A DNA stretch of 64,000 bases from Fulvimonas sp. R45 (GCF_030504985.1 NZ_JASERU010000017.1:1-64000), one strand, 5' to 3'. Numbered from the stretch's first letter, positions 1-11,796 are shown. Notes: generated by a model not told the origin, from the letters alone. Numbers and translations are program-made.

Positions 1-100
1 CGATGTCATCGAGCACACTTCCACCAGCGGCCGGAGGCTGCCCTGAACGTGTCCACCATCTCTCCGAACGAATGTCCGCTATGTGTCCGGGCTGAACACA

Positions 101-325
101 GGGGAGGGTCGGGGAGGGGTAGGCGGGCTTGCCGCGAGGTTGGACCCCCTCCCAACCTCCCCCTGCGTGCAGGGGGAGGGGCGAACGAAAACGCCGCCCG
201 GGCCTTTCTCCCTCCCCTGCTTGCAGGGGAGGGTCGGGGAGGGGTAGGCGGGCTTGCCGCGAGGTTGGACCCCCTCCCAACCTCCCCCTGCGTGCAGGGG
301 GAGGGGCGAACGAAAACGCCGCCCG
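101..325. repeat. Tandem pair of GC-rich palindromic elements (element A)
   Basis: Two copies of a unit of about 125 bp lie head to tail; the second starts near 226. Each unit contains the palindromic cores CCTCCCCCTGCGTGCAGGGG and CCCCTGCTTGCAGGGG-like arms, a GGGGAGGGTCGGGGAGGGG stretch and a GGCTTGCCGCGAGGTTGGAC linker. Related units occur near 2577-2690, inside hmuT (18507-18758) and at 30599-31100. No protein-coding gene is convincing in the first 368 bases. The unit behaves like a REP/BIME-type dispersed intergenic repeat; its mobility mechanism is unknown. Confidence 0.8.
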
Positions 326-368
326 GGGGGGCGGCGTTTGCTTTTGCTTGATTGAAGCGGGGGGTGCC

Positions 369-902
369 TTACTTCGCCTGGCCCACGATCCAGGTCACCG
401 CAGCCTTCACCTGGGCGTCGGTGAGCGCGGGGTTGCCGCCCTTGGGCGGCATGAAGTTGCCGTCCGGGCCGTGGTAGCCCTCGGTGGCATGCTTGATCAG
501 GGTGTCCAGGCCCTCGGCGATGCGCGGCGCCCACATGGCCTTGTCGCCCAGCTTCGGCGCGCCGGCCACGCCGGCGGTGTGGCAGCTGTGGCAGAGGTTG
601 TCGTAGATGGTCTTGCCGTCGGTGGTGCCGCCGTAGGCGACCTGCGCGGCGGCCGCCTTGGCCGCGGCGGCCTGGGCGGCTTCCATCGCCGCGCGGCCGG
701 TGTCGCCGGCGTACACGGCGCCGACCGGGGCCAGGCGGGCGGTCGCGTCCTTCGAGGCGGCGGGGTCGGTCTCGGCCGGCTCGCGGTGGTAGATCGTCAC
801 CGCGGTGATGATCAGCACCAGGGTCAGCAGGCACAGGCCGACGATCAGGATCGAGAACTGCTTAAGGAAGCCCTGGTCGGATTTGGTCAAGGAACCGCTC
901 AC
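369..902 (-). CDS. Membrane-anchored c-type cytochrome (cytochrome c5-like)
   Basis: A 177-residue protein. One N-terminal membrane segment (about residues 15-38, ILIVGLCLLTLVLIITAV) anchors a periplasmic domain. An Ala-rich linker follows, then a single heme c site, C104-H-S-C107-H108. M151 in a NFMPPKGG context is the likely distal axial ligand, as in class I cytochromes such as cytochrome c5. It probably shuttles electrons to a terminal oxidase, and an aa3 oxidase is encoded at the other end of this window. It is transcribed alone, divergently from the efflux genes. The partner is inferred, not shown. Confidence 0.88.
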   Translation of the reverse strand: MSGSLTKSDQGFLKQFSILIVGLCLLTLVLIITAVTIYHREPAETDPAASKDATARLAPVGAVYAGDTGRAAMEAAQAAAAKAAAAQVAYGGTTDGKTIYDNLCHSCHTAGVAGAPKLGDKAMWAPRIAEGLDTLIKHATEGYHGPDGNFMPPKGGNPALTDAQVKAAVTWIVGQAK

Positions 903-1343
903 GCTAGTCTCCAGTCATCGTTGGGTCGGCCCGGGGGCCGCGGCCTCCGAGGCATGCCTGATCGCCGGGGTGGCGAGGTCGCTTCCCGGCTCCGACAGGG
1001 ACGCGCGGGCAACAAAGCCCACATTATAGACGAACCCGCGTGGAAGGGATGCGTTGTCGCAGGCCACGGACGGATGGCCGTCCATGCCGGGGCGGTGGCG
1101 GCGCGCGGCGGTATCGCGGTGGCGGGAAAAGCCCCGTATCCTGTGCCCGGCCGGCGGCGGAATGGCGTCGCATCGGGCTTCGCCCCTGCCATCGGTCATG
1201 CCGCCCCCATGTCAACTGGCATTGTCCAATGCCGTTGAACTGCCCCTATTCTTCAGCAGTCCATCCATTTCAACATCCACCGTTCCAGGCGCAGGTGCGC
1301 GCCGGCCGGGCCTGCGGGCCGGCCGTCTACCCGGGAGTTCTAC
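903..1343. other. Intergenic region between divergent genes
   Basis: This 441-base non-coding spacer separates the minus-strand cytochrome from the plus-strand efflux operon, so it must hold both promoters. Apart from the TATAAT noted at 1023-1028 I see no clear operator, RNA gene or repeat. Open frames here lack plausible protein composition. Confidence 0.6.
1023..1028 (-). promoter_or_regulatory. Possible -10 box for the cytochrome c gene
   Basis: On the minus strand the perfect -10 hexamer TATAAT stands out in a GC-rich region about 120 nt upstream of the cytochrome start. No convincing -35 hexamer lies 16-18 nt upstream, so this is a weak call. Confidence 0.35.
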
Positions 1344-2573
1344 ATGTCGCGTTTTTGGAAGATCGCGCTGATCGTCGTAGCCGTGATCGTGGTGCTGGCG
1401 ATCGGTTTCCGGCTGGTGCACAAGCCCGGCGGCGCGGGCCAGGGCCGCGGCGGCGCACCGGGCGCCGGCGGCGACAATGCGCCGGTGCCGGTCACGGTGG
1501 TGCCGGTGGCGAAGCAGGACGTGCCGATCTACCTCACCGGCCTGGGCACGGTGGTGGCGCGCAACACCGTCACCGTGAATCCGCAGGTGGGCGGCCAGCT
1601 GCTCAGCATCAACTTCAAGGAAGGCGACGAGGTGAAGAAGGGCGACCTGCTGGCGCAGATCGACCCGCGCACCTTCCAGGCCAGCTACGACCAGGCCGTG
1701 GCCCAGCAGCACCAGGCCGAGGCCCAGCTGGCCACCGCGCGCAGCAACTACGAGCGCAGCAAGACGCTGCTGGCGCAGAACTACATCGCCAAGCAGGACC
1801 TGGAAAGCCTGCGCAACACCGTGGTCCAGGACGAGGCGCTGGTGGCCGCCGACAAGGCCAACGCGGAGAACGCCAGGGTGCAGCTGGGCTACACCCGCAT
1901 CGTCTCGCCGATCGACGGCGTGGCCGGCCTGCGCGCGGTGGACCCGGGCAACGTGGTGACCACCAGCACCGCCATCGTCACGCTGACCCAGATCCACCCG
2001 ATCTACGTGGAATTCAACCTGCCCGAGCAGAACCTCGACCAGGTGCGCAGCGCCTTCCGCAGCGGCGTCAGCCTGCCGGTGACCGCGCTCGACCGCACCG
2101 ACGCCCACCCGATCGACGCCAGCGGCGCGCTGCAGGTGGTGGACAACCAGATCGACGCCACCACCGGCACGTTCAAGCTGCGCGCGCTGTTCGACAACAA
2201 GGACGGCAATCTGTGGCCGGGCCAGTTCGTCAACGTGCAGCTGAAGGTGAACACGGTGCAGGGCGGCCTGGTGATCCCGGCGCAGGCGGTGCAGCGCGGC
2301 CCGGACGGCGACTACGTGTACGTGGTGCAGGCCGACAAGACGGTGAAGATGCAGCCGGTGACGGTGGCCAGCGAGGTGGGCGACAGCCACGTGATGATCG
2401 GCAAGGGCCTGGCGCTGGGCGAGCAGGTGGTCACCGAGGGCCAGTTCCGGCTGAAGCCGGGCAGCAAGGTGAATCCGCTGAAGCCCGGCGAGGTGCCGCC
2501 GGCGCCCACCGCGGCGGAGCTGCAGAAGGCCGCCAAGTCCGGCCAGGGCGGCCGCGGTCGCCGCGGGCATTGA
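1344..2573 (+). CDS. mdtA: RND efflux periplasmic adaptor (membrane fusion protein, MdtA-type)
   Basis: A 409-residue adaptor linking an inner-membrane RND pump to an outer-membrane channel. It has an N-terminal signal anchor (residues 4-24, WKIALIVVAVIVVLAIGF), then a biotinyl-lipoyl half motif near NPQVGGQLLSINFKEGDEVKKGD. A coiled-coil hairpin rich in Gln/Ala follows (about 110-175), then the second lipoyl half (VQLGYTRIVSPIDGVAG), a beta-barrel and a Lys/Pro-rich C-terminus. The ATG at 1344 follows a GGAG-type ribosome site. It is followed by two different RND permeases, the MdtABC/MuxABC arrangement. No outer-membrane factor gene lies adjacent, so a TolC homologue elsewhere is presumably used. 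Confidence 0.92.
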   Translation: MSRFWKIALIVVAVIVVLAIGFRLVHKPGGAGQGRGGAPGAGGDNAPVPVTVVPVAKQDVPIYLTGLGTVVARNTVTVNPQVGGQLLSINFKEGDEVKKGDLLAQIDPRTFQASYDQAVAQQHQAEAQLATARSNYERSKTLLAQNYIAKQDLESLRNTVVQDEALVAADKANAENARVQLGYTRIVSPIDGVAGLRAVDPGNVVTTSTAIVTLTQIHPIYVEFNLPEQNLDQVRSAFRSGVSLPVTALDRTDAHPIDASGALQVVDNQIDATTGTFKLRALFDNKDGNLWPGQFVNVQLKVNTVQGGLVIPAQAVQRGPDGDYVYVVQADKTVKMQPVTVASEVGDSHVMIGKGLALGEQVVTEGQFRLKPGSKVNPLKPGEVPPAPTAAELQKAAKSGQGGRGRRGH

Positions 2574-2576
2574 TCT

Positions 2577-2690
2577 GAACGCCTCCCCCTGCCCGCAGGG
2601 GGAGGCCGGGAGCGGGCGCGGACTTCGCGGCGCGCGGCACCCCTCCCCGGCCCTCCCCCGCGCGCAGGGGAGGGGCTGACACACCACGCG
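2577..2690. repeat. Element A copy between mdtA and mdtB
   Basis: The 146-base gap between adaptor and first permease carries the palindromic core CCTCCCCCTGCCCGCAGGGG and CCCCTCCCCGGCCCTCCCC-like arms of the same family found at 101-325. It would form a strong hairpin inside the operon transcript and may affect relative expression of adaptor and pump. Confidence 0.65.
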
Positions 2691-2719
2691 GCACGAGGCC
2701 GCAACAAGGGTTCGCATCC

Positions 2720-5700
2720 ATGGGCTTCTCCACCCTCTTCATCCGCCGGCCGATCGCCACCTCGCTGCTGATGGTGGCGGTGCTGCTGCTCGGCATCCTC
2801 GGCTACCGCCAGCTGCCGGTGTCGGCGTTGCCGGAGATCGAGGCGCCCAGCCTGGTGGTGACCACGCAGTACCCCGGCGCCAGCGCCACCACCATGGCCT
2901 CGCTGGTGACCACGCCGCTGGAGCGGCAGCTGGGGCAGATCTCCGGGCTGGCGATGATGAGCTCGGACTCCTCCGCCGGCCTGTCCACCATCGTGCTGCA
3001 GTTCAACATGGGCCGCGACATCGACGTGGCCGCGCAGGACGTGCAGGCGGCGATCGAGCAGGCCAAGGGCACGCTGCCGAACAACCTGCCGTACCCGCCG
3101 GTGTACAACCGGGTGAACCCGGCCGATGCGCCGATCCTCACCCTGTCGCTGCGGTCCGACAGCCGCCCGCTGCGCGACATCAACGACATGGCCGACTCGG
3201 TGATCGCGCAGAAGCTGTCGCAGGTGCCGGGCGTGGGCCTGGTGTCGATCGCCGGCAACGTGCGCCCCGCGGTGCGTGTGCAGGTGAACCCCTCGCAGCT
3301 GGCCAACCTCGGCCTGACCATGGAGGACGTGCGCAGCGCGCTGACCCAGGCCAACGTCAACGCGCCCAAGGGCACGCTCAACGGCAAGACGCAAAGCTAC
3401 TCGATCGGCACCAACGACCAGCTCAAGGACGCCGCCGAATACAAGAGCACCATCATCAGCTACAAGAACGGCGCGCCGGTGCGGCTGGCCGACGTGGCGC
3501 AGGTGGTGGACGGCGTGGAGAACGACCAGCTCGCCGCCTGGGCCGACAACAAGCCCGCGGTGCTGCTGGACATCCGCCGCCAGCCCGGCGCCAACATCGT
3601 CAAAACGGTGGAGCAGATCCGCCAGGTGCTGCCCTCGCTGCAGGCCACGCTGCCGGCCGACGTGCACCTCAACGTGTTCGCCGACCGCACCATCACCATC
3701 CGCGCCTCGGTGCACGACGTGGAGTTCACCCTGCTGCTGACCATCGTGCTGGTGGTGGCGGTGATCTTCGTCTTCCTGCGCCGGCTGTGGGCCACGGTGA
3801 TCCCCTCGGTGGCGGTGCCGCTGTCGCTGCTCGGCACCTTCGGCGTGATGTCGTTCACCGGCATGTCGCTGGACAACCTCTCGCTGATGGCGCTGACCGT
3901 GGCCACCGGCTTCGTGGTGGACGACGCGATCGTGATGATCGAGAACATCGTCCGCTACATCGAGCAGGGCAAGGACGGGCCGGAGGCGGCCGAGATCGGC
4001 GCGAGGGAGATCGGCTTCACGGTGCTGTCGCTGACCGTGTCGCTGATCGCGGTGTTCCTGCCGCTGCTCTTGATGCCCGGCGTCACCGGCCGCCTGTTCC
4101 ACGAGTTCGCCTGGGTGCTGACCATCGCGGTGGCGATCTCGATGCTGGTGTCGCTGACGCTGACGCCGATGATGTGCGCCTACCTGCTCAAGCCCGACCA
4201 GCTGCCCGAGGCCGAGGACGCGCACGAGCGCCACCTCGCCGCCGGCAAGCTGACGGTGTGGGCGCGCACCGTGGGCCTGTACGAGCGCTCGCTGGACTGG
4301 GTGCTGGACCACCGCCGGCTGACCATGCTGGTGGCCACGATCACCCTGGTCGTCACCGTGTTCCTCTATGTCGTGATCCCCAAGGGCCTGCTGCCCGAAC
4401 AGGACACCGGCATGATCACCGGCGTGGTGCAGGCCGACGACAACATCGCCTTCCCGCAGATGGAGGACCGCACCAAGGCGGTGGCCGCGGCGCTGCGCGC
4501 CGACCCGGCGGTGGCCGGCGTGGCCGCCTTCATCGGCGCCGGCACCATCAACCCCACCATCAACCAGGGCCAGCTCAGCATCGTGCTGAAGGACCGCGGC
4601 AAGCGCGGCAGCCTGGACGACGTGGTCGCCAGCCTGCAGAAGGACGCCGCCGGCATCCCCGGCGTGGCGCTGTACCTGAAGCCGGTGCAGGACGTGACCC
4701 TTGACACCCGCGTGGCCGCCACCGAATACCAGTACTCGCTGTCCGACGTGAAATCCGCCGACCTGGCCACCTACGCCACCCGGATGACCCAGGCGCTGCG
4801 CCAGCGTCCCGAGCTGGCCGACGTGGACAACAACCTGGTCAACCAGGGCAACGCGCTGAAGCTCGACATCGACCGCGAGAAGGCCAGCCGCCTGGGCGTG
4901 CCGGTGCAGACCATCGACGACACCCTGTACGACGCCTTCGGCCAGCGCCAGATCTCCACCATCTTCACCCAGCTCAACCAGTACCGCGTGGTGCTGGAGG
5001 TGGCGCCGCAGTTCCGCAACCGCACCGACCTGCTGGACAAGCTGACCGTGCGCGGCAACGGCAACGGTGCGCTCACCGGCTCCACCGCCACCAGCTTCGG
5101 CCAGCTGAAGTCGAGCAACTCGGCCACGCCGTCCGGCATCGGCAACACCGGCAACGTGGGCTTCCAGATCGGCGCCGGCGGCACCATCCCGCTGTCCTCG
5201 CTGGCCACCGCCACGGTGACCGACGCGCCGCTGGTGATCAGCCACCAGAACCAGCTGCCGGCGGTGACCATCTCGTTCAACCTGGCGCCGGGCTACTCGC
5301 TGTCGCAGGGCGTGGAGGCGATCCACGAGGTGGAGGCGCAGCTGAAGTTCCCGCCGCAGGTGCGCGGCGAGTTCATCGGCAAGGCGGCGGAGTTCTCCTC
5401 CTCGCTGGGCGACGAGGTGCTGCTGCTGCTGGCCGCGATCGTGGTGATCTACATCGTGCTGGGCGTGCTGTACGAGAGCTACATCCACCCGCTGACGATC
5501 ATCTCGACCCTGCCGCCGGCCGGCGTGGGCGCGCTGCTGGCGCTGATCCTGTTCGGCATGGACCTGTCGGTGGACGGCATCGTGGGCATCGTCCTGCTCA
5601 TCGGCATCGTGAAGAAGAACGCGATCATGATGATCGACTTCGCGATCGAGGCGCAGCGCAAGGGCATGGACGCGCGCGCGGCGATCCACCGCGCCTGCCT

Positions 5701-5956
5701 GCTGCGCTTCCGCCCGATCATGATGACCACCGCCGCCGCCATGCTCGGCGCGCTGCCGCTGGCGCTGGGCAACGGCATCGGCGCCGAGCTGCGCCGGCCG
5801 CTGGGCGTGTCGATCGTGGGCGGCCTGCTGCTGTCGCAGCTGATCACGCTGTACACCACGCCGGTGATCTACCTCTACATGGAACGGTTCTCCGACTGGC
5901 TGCGCCACCGTCGCGAGCAGCGCGAGCTGGCGCTGGCGCGGCGGAGCGGGGCGTGA
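2720..5956 (+). CDS. mdtB: RND multidrug efflux permease, MdtB-type
   Basis: A 1,078-residue inner-membrane proton-driven exporter of the HAE1 RND family. The start region FIRRPIATSLLMVAVLLLGI and ALPEIEAPSLVV match the MdtB/AcrB N-terminus. The paired Asp of the proton relay is in GFVVDDAIVMIENIVRYI (TM4), and the C-terminal GIVKKNAIMMIDFAI segment is intact. Twelve membrane segments are expected, with two large periplasmic loops. Oddity: about 45 Gly/Ser/Thr/Asn-rich residues (about 779-823) interrupt the porter-domain stretch that in MdtB runs directly into IPLSSLA. The ATG at 2720 follows element A. It probably forms a heteromultimer with the next permease, as MdtB does with MdtC. Confidence 0.93.
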   Translation: MGFSTLFIRRPIATSLLMVAVLLLGILGYRQLPVSALPEIEAPSLVVTTQYPGASATTMASLVTTPLERQLGQISGLAMMSSDSSAGLSTIVLQFNMGRDIDVAAQDVQAAIEQAKGTLPNNLPYPPVYNRVNPADAPILTLSLRSDSRPLRDINDMADSVIAQKLSQVPGVGLVSIAGNVRPAVRVQVNPSQLANLGLTMEDVRSALTQANVNAPKGTLNGKTQSYSIGTNDQLKDAAEYKSTIISYKNGAPVRLADVAQVVDGVENDQLAAWADNKPAVLLDIRRQPGANIVKTVEQIRQVLPSLQATLPADVHLNVFADRTITIRASVHDVEFTLLLTIVLVVAVIFVFLRRLWATVIPSVAVPLSLLGTFGVMSFTGMSLDNLSLMALTVATGFVVDDAIVMIENIVRYIEQGKDGPEAAEIGAREIGFTVLSLTVSLIAVFLPLLLMPGVTGRLFHEFAWVLTIAVAISMLVSLTLTPMMCAYLLKPDQLPEAEDAHERHLAAGKLTVWARTVGLYERSLDWVLDHRRLTMLVATITLVVTVFLYVVIPKGLLPEQDTGMITGVVQADDNIAFPQMEDRTKAVAAALRADPAVAGVAAFIGAGTINPTINQGQLSIVLKDRGKRGSLDDVVASLQKDAAGIPGVALYLKPVQDVTLDTRVAATEYQYSLSDVKSADLATYATRMTQALRQRPELADVDNNLVNQGNALKLDIDREKASRLGVPVQTIDDTLYDAFGQRQISTIFTQLNQYRVVLEVAPQFRNRTDLLDKLTVRGNGNGALTGSTATSFGQLKSSNSATPSGIGNTGNVGFQIGAGGTIPLSSLATATVTDAPLVISHQNQLPAVTISFNLAPGYSLSQGVEAIHEVEAQLKFPPQVRGEFIGKAAEFSSSLGDEVLLLLAAIVVIYIVLGVLYESYIHPLTIISTLPPAGVGALLALILFGMDLSVDGIVGIVLLIGIVKKNAIMMIDFAIEAQRKGMDARAAIHRACLLRFRPIMMTTAAAMLGALPLALGNGIGAELRRPLGVSIVGGLLLSQLITLYTTPVIYLYMERFSDWLRHRREQRELALARRSGA

Positions 5957-5992
5957 CGTTCGCGGTGCCGGCCGGGCCGGCATCGTGCCGCG

Positions 5993-6032
5993 AGGGGCGG
6001 GCCTGCGGGCTGGCGCCCCTTTCGGCTTTTTT
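5993..6032 (+). terminator. Terminator-like hairpin between the two permease genes
   Basis: A seven-base stem, AGGGGCG (5993-5999) with CGCCCCT (6014-6020), is followed by a six-T run at 6027-6032. The T run is slightly displaced from the stem. It lies in the 177-base gap between mdtB and mdtC and may attenuate read-through. Confidence 0.5.
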
Positions 6033-6133
6033 GCGGCGGCCGGTTCAACCGGATCGTGGCCTGCGCGTTGAAATGAGCTAGGCATGATCCCCGTCGCCCC
6101 CGTGACTCCGCAACACGCCGTGATCCGTACCGC

Positions 6134-9100
6134 ATGAACATCTGTGCACCGTTCATCCGCCGCCCGATAGGCACCTCGCTGATGGCGATGGGCGTGTTCG
6201 TGATCGGCATGATCTGCTACTCGCTGCTCGGCGTATCGGCGCTGCCGGACATGCAGTTCCCGGTGATCTTCGTCTCCGCCAGCCAGGCCGGCGCCGATGC
6301 CAGCACCATGGCCGCCACCGTGGCCGCGCCGCTGGAGCGCCACCTGGGCCAGGTGCCGGGCATCGACAGCATGAATTCGCACAGCTCCGAAGGCAGCACC
6401 TTCGTGCTGATGTTCTTCCAGGACGGGCGCGACCTGGACTCGGCCGCGCGCGACGTGCAGGCGGCGATCAACGCCGCCATGCCCGACCTGCCCACTGGCC
6501 TCAACGGCGCCCCCAGCTACCGCAAGGCCAACCCCAACGACGACCCGATCATCGTCTTCGCGCTGACCTCCGAGACGCAGTCGGCCGCCGCCCTGTACGA
6601 CGTGGCCGACTCGCTGCTGGCGCAGCGGCTGCGGCAGATCCCGGGCGTCTCCTCGGTGGACATCGCCGGCGCCGCCACCCCGGCAATCCGCGTCGACGTG
6701 AACCTGCGCGCGCTCAACGCCATGGGCCTGTCGCCCGACCAGCTGCGCAACGCGCTGGTGGCGGCCAACGTCACCTCGCCGCAGGGCTTCCTGAGCAACG
6801 GCAAGACGCAGATGGTCGTCACCGCCAACGATTCGCTGCACGACGCGCAGGACTTCGCCGACCTGGTGGTGGCGATGCACAACGGCGTGCCGGTGCGCCT
6901 GTCCGACGTGGCGAAGGTCTATGCCGGTACCGAGGACGCGTACCAGGCGGCCTGGTTCCAGGGCAAGCCGGCGATCCTGATGTACGTGTACAAGCAGGCC
7001 GACGCCAACGTCATTGCCACGGTGGACCGGGTGAAGGCCGAGGTGCCGGGGCTGCGCTCCTACCTGCAACCGGGCACCACGCTGACGCCGTACTTCGACG
7101 GCACCCCGACCATCCGCGCCTCGCTGCACGAGGTGCAGGCCACGCTGCTGATCTCGCTGGCGATGGTGGTGCTGACGATGGCGCTGTTCCTGCGCCGGCT
7201 GGCGCCCACGCTGATCGCCGCGATCACCGTGCCGCTGTCGCTGGCCGGCGCGTTCGTGGTGATGTACATCCTCGGCTACACGCTCAACAACCTCACCCTG
7301 CTGGCGCTGGTGATCGCGATCGGCTTCGTGGTCGACGACGCCATCGTGGTAATCGAGAACATCATCCGCCACATCGACGCCGGCATGTCGCGGCTGGAGG
7401 CGACACTGGCGGGCGCGCGCGAGATCGGCTTCACCATCGTCTCCATCACCGCCTCGCTGACCGCGGTATTCATCCCGCTGCTGTTCGCCGGCGGCATCAC
7501 CGGCATGTTCATGCACCAGTTCACGATGACCCTGGTGGCGGCGATCGTGATGTCGATGCTGGTCTCGCTGACGCTGACGCCCTCGCTGTGCGGGCGCTTC
7601 CTGCGCGGCCATCGCGAGCCGGAGAAGCCCTCGCGGCTGGGCGCCGCGCTGGAGCGCTTCCACGCCGGCATGCTGCGCGTCTACACCCGCGCGCTGGACT
7701 TCTCGCTGCGCCACGTGCTGGCGCTGTCGCTGACGCCGCTGGCGCTGATCCTGGCCACGTTCTTCCTGTTCAAGGTGGTGAAGACCGGCCTGTTCCCGCC
7801 GCAGGACACCGGGCTGATCTGGGGCCGCGCCACCTCCAGCGCCACGGTGTCCTTCGCCGAGTCGCAGGCGCGCCTGCAGCGCATCACCGACATGCTGCTG
7901 GCCGACCGCGACGTGGCGGTGGTGGGCACGCGCCTGGGCAGCAGCCGCAGCGGCACCAGCGCCTCGTTCAACATCCAGCTGAAGACGCGCGCCGAAGGTC
8001 GCCGCGACGACACCTTCGCCGCGCTGGCGCGTCTCAGCGCCAAGGCCGACCGCTACCCCGACCTCAACGTGCGCCTGCGCCCGATCCAGGATCTGCCCAG
8101 CGGCGGCGGTGGCACCAGCCAGGGCGCGCAGTACCAGGTGTCGCTGCAGGGCAACGACCTGGCCGAACTGCAGGAATGGCTGCCCAGGCTGGTCGACCAG
8201 CTGAAGAAGAACCCCAAGCTGCGCGACGTGGGCAGCGACGTGGACGAATCCGGCCTGCGCCAGAACATCGTCATCGACCGCGACACCGCGGCGCGGCTGG
8301 GCGTGTCGGTGGGCGACATCGACGGCGCGCTGTACGACGCCTTCGGCCAGCGCCAGGTCAGCACCATCTACTCCGACCTCAACCAGTACAAGGTGGTGGT
8401 CAACGCGCTGCCCAACCAGACCGCCACGCCCGACGCGTTGAACAAGATCTACGTACGCTCCAGCGGCGGCAAGATGATCCCGATCACCGCGATCGTGAAG
8501 CAGGTGCCCGGCCTGGCGCCCTCGTCGATCACCCACGAGAACCAGTACACCACGATGGACCTCAGCTTCAACCTCGCGCCCGGCGTGAGCATGGGCGAGG
8601 CCTACGCGATCATCCAGCACACCGTGGACGGCATGCGCATGCCCGGCGACATCCGCCTCGGGTTGGGCGACAACTTCCGCCGCTTCCAGCAGGCGCAGAG
8701 CGGCATGCTGTGGCTGCTGCTGGCGGCGGTGCTCACCGTGTACATCGTGCTGGGCATGCTGTACGAGAACCTGGTCCACCCGGTGACCATCCTGTCCACG
8801 CTGCCCGCCGCCGGCGTCGGCGCGCTGCTGGCGCTGTGGGTCACCGACACCGAGCTGTCGGTGGTGGCGCAGATCGCGCTGGTGCTCTTGATCGGCATCG
8901 TCAAGAAGAACGCGATCATGATGATCGACTTCGCCCTGGTGGCGCAGCGCGAGCACGGCAAGTCGCCGCGCGACGCCGTGCGCGAGGCCTGCGTCGTGCG
9001 CTTCCGCCCGATCATGATGACCACCATGGTGGCCATCCTCGCCGCGCTTCCGATCGCCATCGGCCTGGGCGAAGGCAGCGAACTGCGCCGCCCGCTCGGC

Positions 9101-9259
9101 ATCGCCCTGATCGGCGGCCTGCTCGTCTCGCAGACCCTGACCCTGCTCAGCACGCCCGCGCTATACGTGGTGTTCTCCTGCCTCGCCGACCGCTGGAGCG
9201 CCCGCCGCGCGAGGCGGCGCGAGCGGCGTCGGGCCCGGCTGCTGGCGCAGCGAGGCTGA
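6134..9259 (+). CDS. mdtC: RND multidrug efflux permease, MdtC-type
   Basis: A 1,041-residue second RND permease, clearly a paralogue of the preceding gene rather than a duplicate. It begins MNICAPFIRRPIGTSLMAMG and carries the Asp pair in GFVVDDAIVVIENIIRHIDA and the C-terminal GIVKKNAIMMIDFALVAQ. Its length suits MdtC/MuxC. In the MdtABC system the two permeases assemble as a B2C heterotrimer and export bile salts, novobiocin and similar compounds; that specificity is known for E. coli and only inferred here. A basic, Arg-rich tail closes the protein. It is separated from mdtB by a terminator-like hairpin, so it could have its own promoter. Confidence 0.92.
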   Translation: MNICAPFIRRPIGTSLMAMGVFVIGMICYSLLGVSALPDMQFPVIFVSASQAGADASTMAATVAAPLERHLGQVPGIDSMNSHSSEGSTFVLMFFQDGRDLDSAARDVQAAINAAMPDLPTGLNGAPSYRKANPNDDPIIVFALTSETQSAAALYDVADSLLAQRLRQIPGVSSVDIAGAATPAIRVDVNLRALNAMGLSPDQLRNALVAANVTSPQGFLSNGKTQMVVTANDSLHDAQDFADLVVAMHNGVPVRLSDVAKVYAGTEDAYQAAWFQGKPAILMYVYKQADANVIATVDRVKAEVPGLRSYLQPGTTLTPYFDGTPTIRASLHEVQATLLISLAMVVLTMALFLRRLAPTLIAAITVPLSLAGAFVVMYILGYTLNNLTLLALVIAIGFVVDDAIVVIENIIRHIDAGMSRLEATLAGAREIGFTIVSITASLTAVFIPLLFAGGITGMFMHQFTMTLVAAIVMSMLVSLTLTPSLCGRFLRGHREPEKPSRLGAALERFHAGMLRVYTRALDFSLRHVLALSLTPLALILATFFLFKVVKTGLFPPQDTGLIWGRATSSATVSFAESQARLQRITDMLLADRDVAVVGTRLGSSRSGTSASFNIQLKTRAEGRRDDTFAALARLSAKADRYPDLNVRLRPIQDLPSGGGGTSQGAQYQVSLQGNDLAELQEWLPRLVDQLKKNPKLRDVGSDVDESGLRQNIVIDRDTAARLGVSVGDIDGALYDAFGQRQVSTIYSDLNQYKVVVNALPNQTATPDALNKIYVRSSGGKMIPITAIVKQVPGLAPSSITHENQYTTMDLSFNLAPGVSMGEAYAIIQHTVDGMRMPGDIRLGLGDNFRRFQQAQSGMLWLLLAAVLTVYIVLGMLYENLVHPVTILSTLPAAGVGALLALWVTDTELSVVAQIALVLLIGIVKKNAIMMIDFALVAQREHGKSPRDAVREACVVRFRPIMMTTMVAILAALPIAIGLGEGSELRRPLGIALIGGLLVSQTLTLLSTPALYVVFSCLADRWSARRARRRERRRARLLAQRG

Positions 9260-9290
9260 GCGGGCGGTGCCCGCCGCCGCCCATGCATAG

Positions 9291-11663
<2,373 letters not shown>

Positions 11664-11678
11664 GGCGGGTCCGCAGGA

Positions 11679-11706
11679 CGGAACGGGCGCGCTGGCGCCC
11701 GTTCCG
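11679..11706 (+). terminator. Strong hairpin after icd
   Basis: A perfect 12-bp stem, CGGAACGGGCGC/GCGCCCGTTCCG, with a GCTG loop begins 16 bases after the icd stop codon. It lacks a T run, so it may be a Rho-type or mRNA 3'-protecting structure rather than a classical intrinsic terminator. Confidence 0.5.
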
Positions 11707-11796
11707 CCATCATGGCGCCGCATGCGGGAACCTGGCCGCGGCGCGCCGGTCCGAATCCGGGACATTGACGGGATGCCGCAACTGCAGGGAGGGAGC

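Noticed and set aside
101..325. CRISPR-like tandem repeats
   Set aside because: Only two units of about 125 bp, palindromic and without unique spacers or cas genes. The same units occur elsewhere singly, so they are dispersed repeats.
2312..8956. A continuous minus-strand open frame of more than 2,200 codons opposite the efflux genes
   Set aside because: It is the antisense shadow of GC-rich RND genes: His/Gln/Arg/Val-rich, low-complexity composition with no domain. The plus-strand proteins are strongly conserved.
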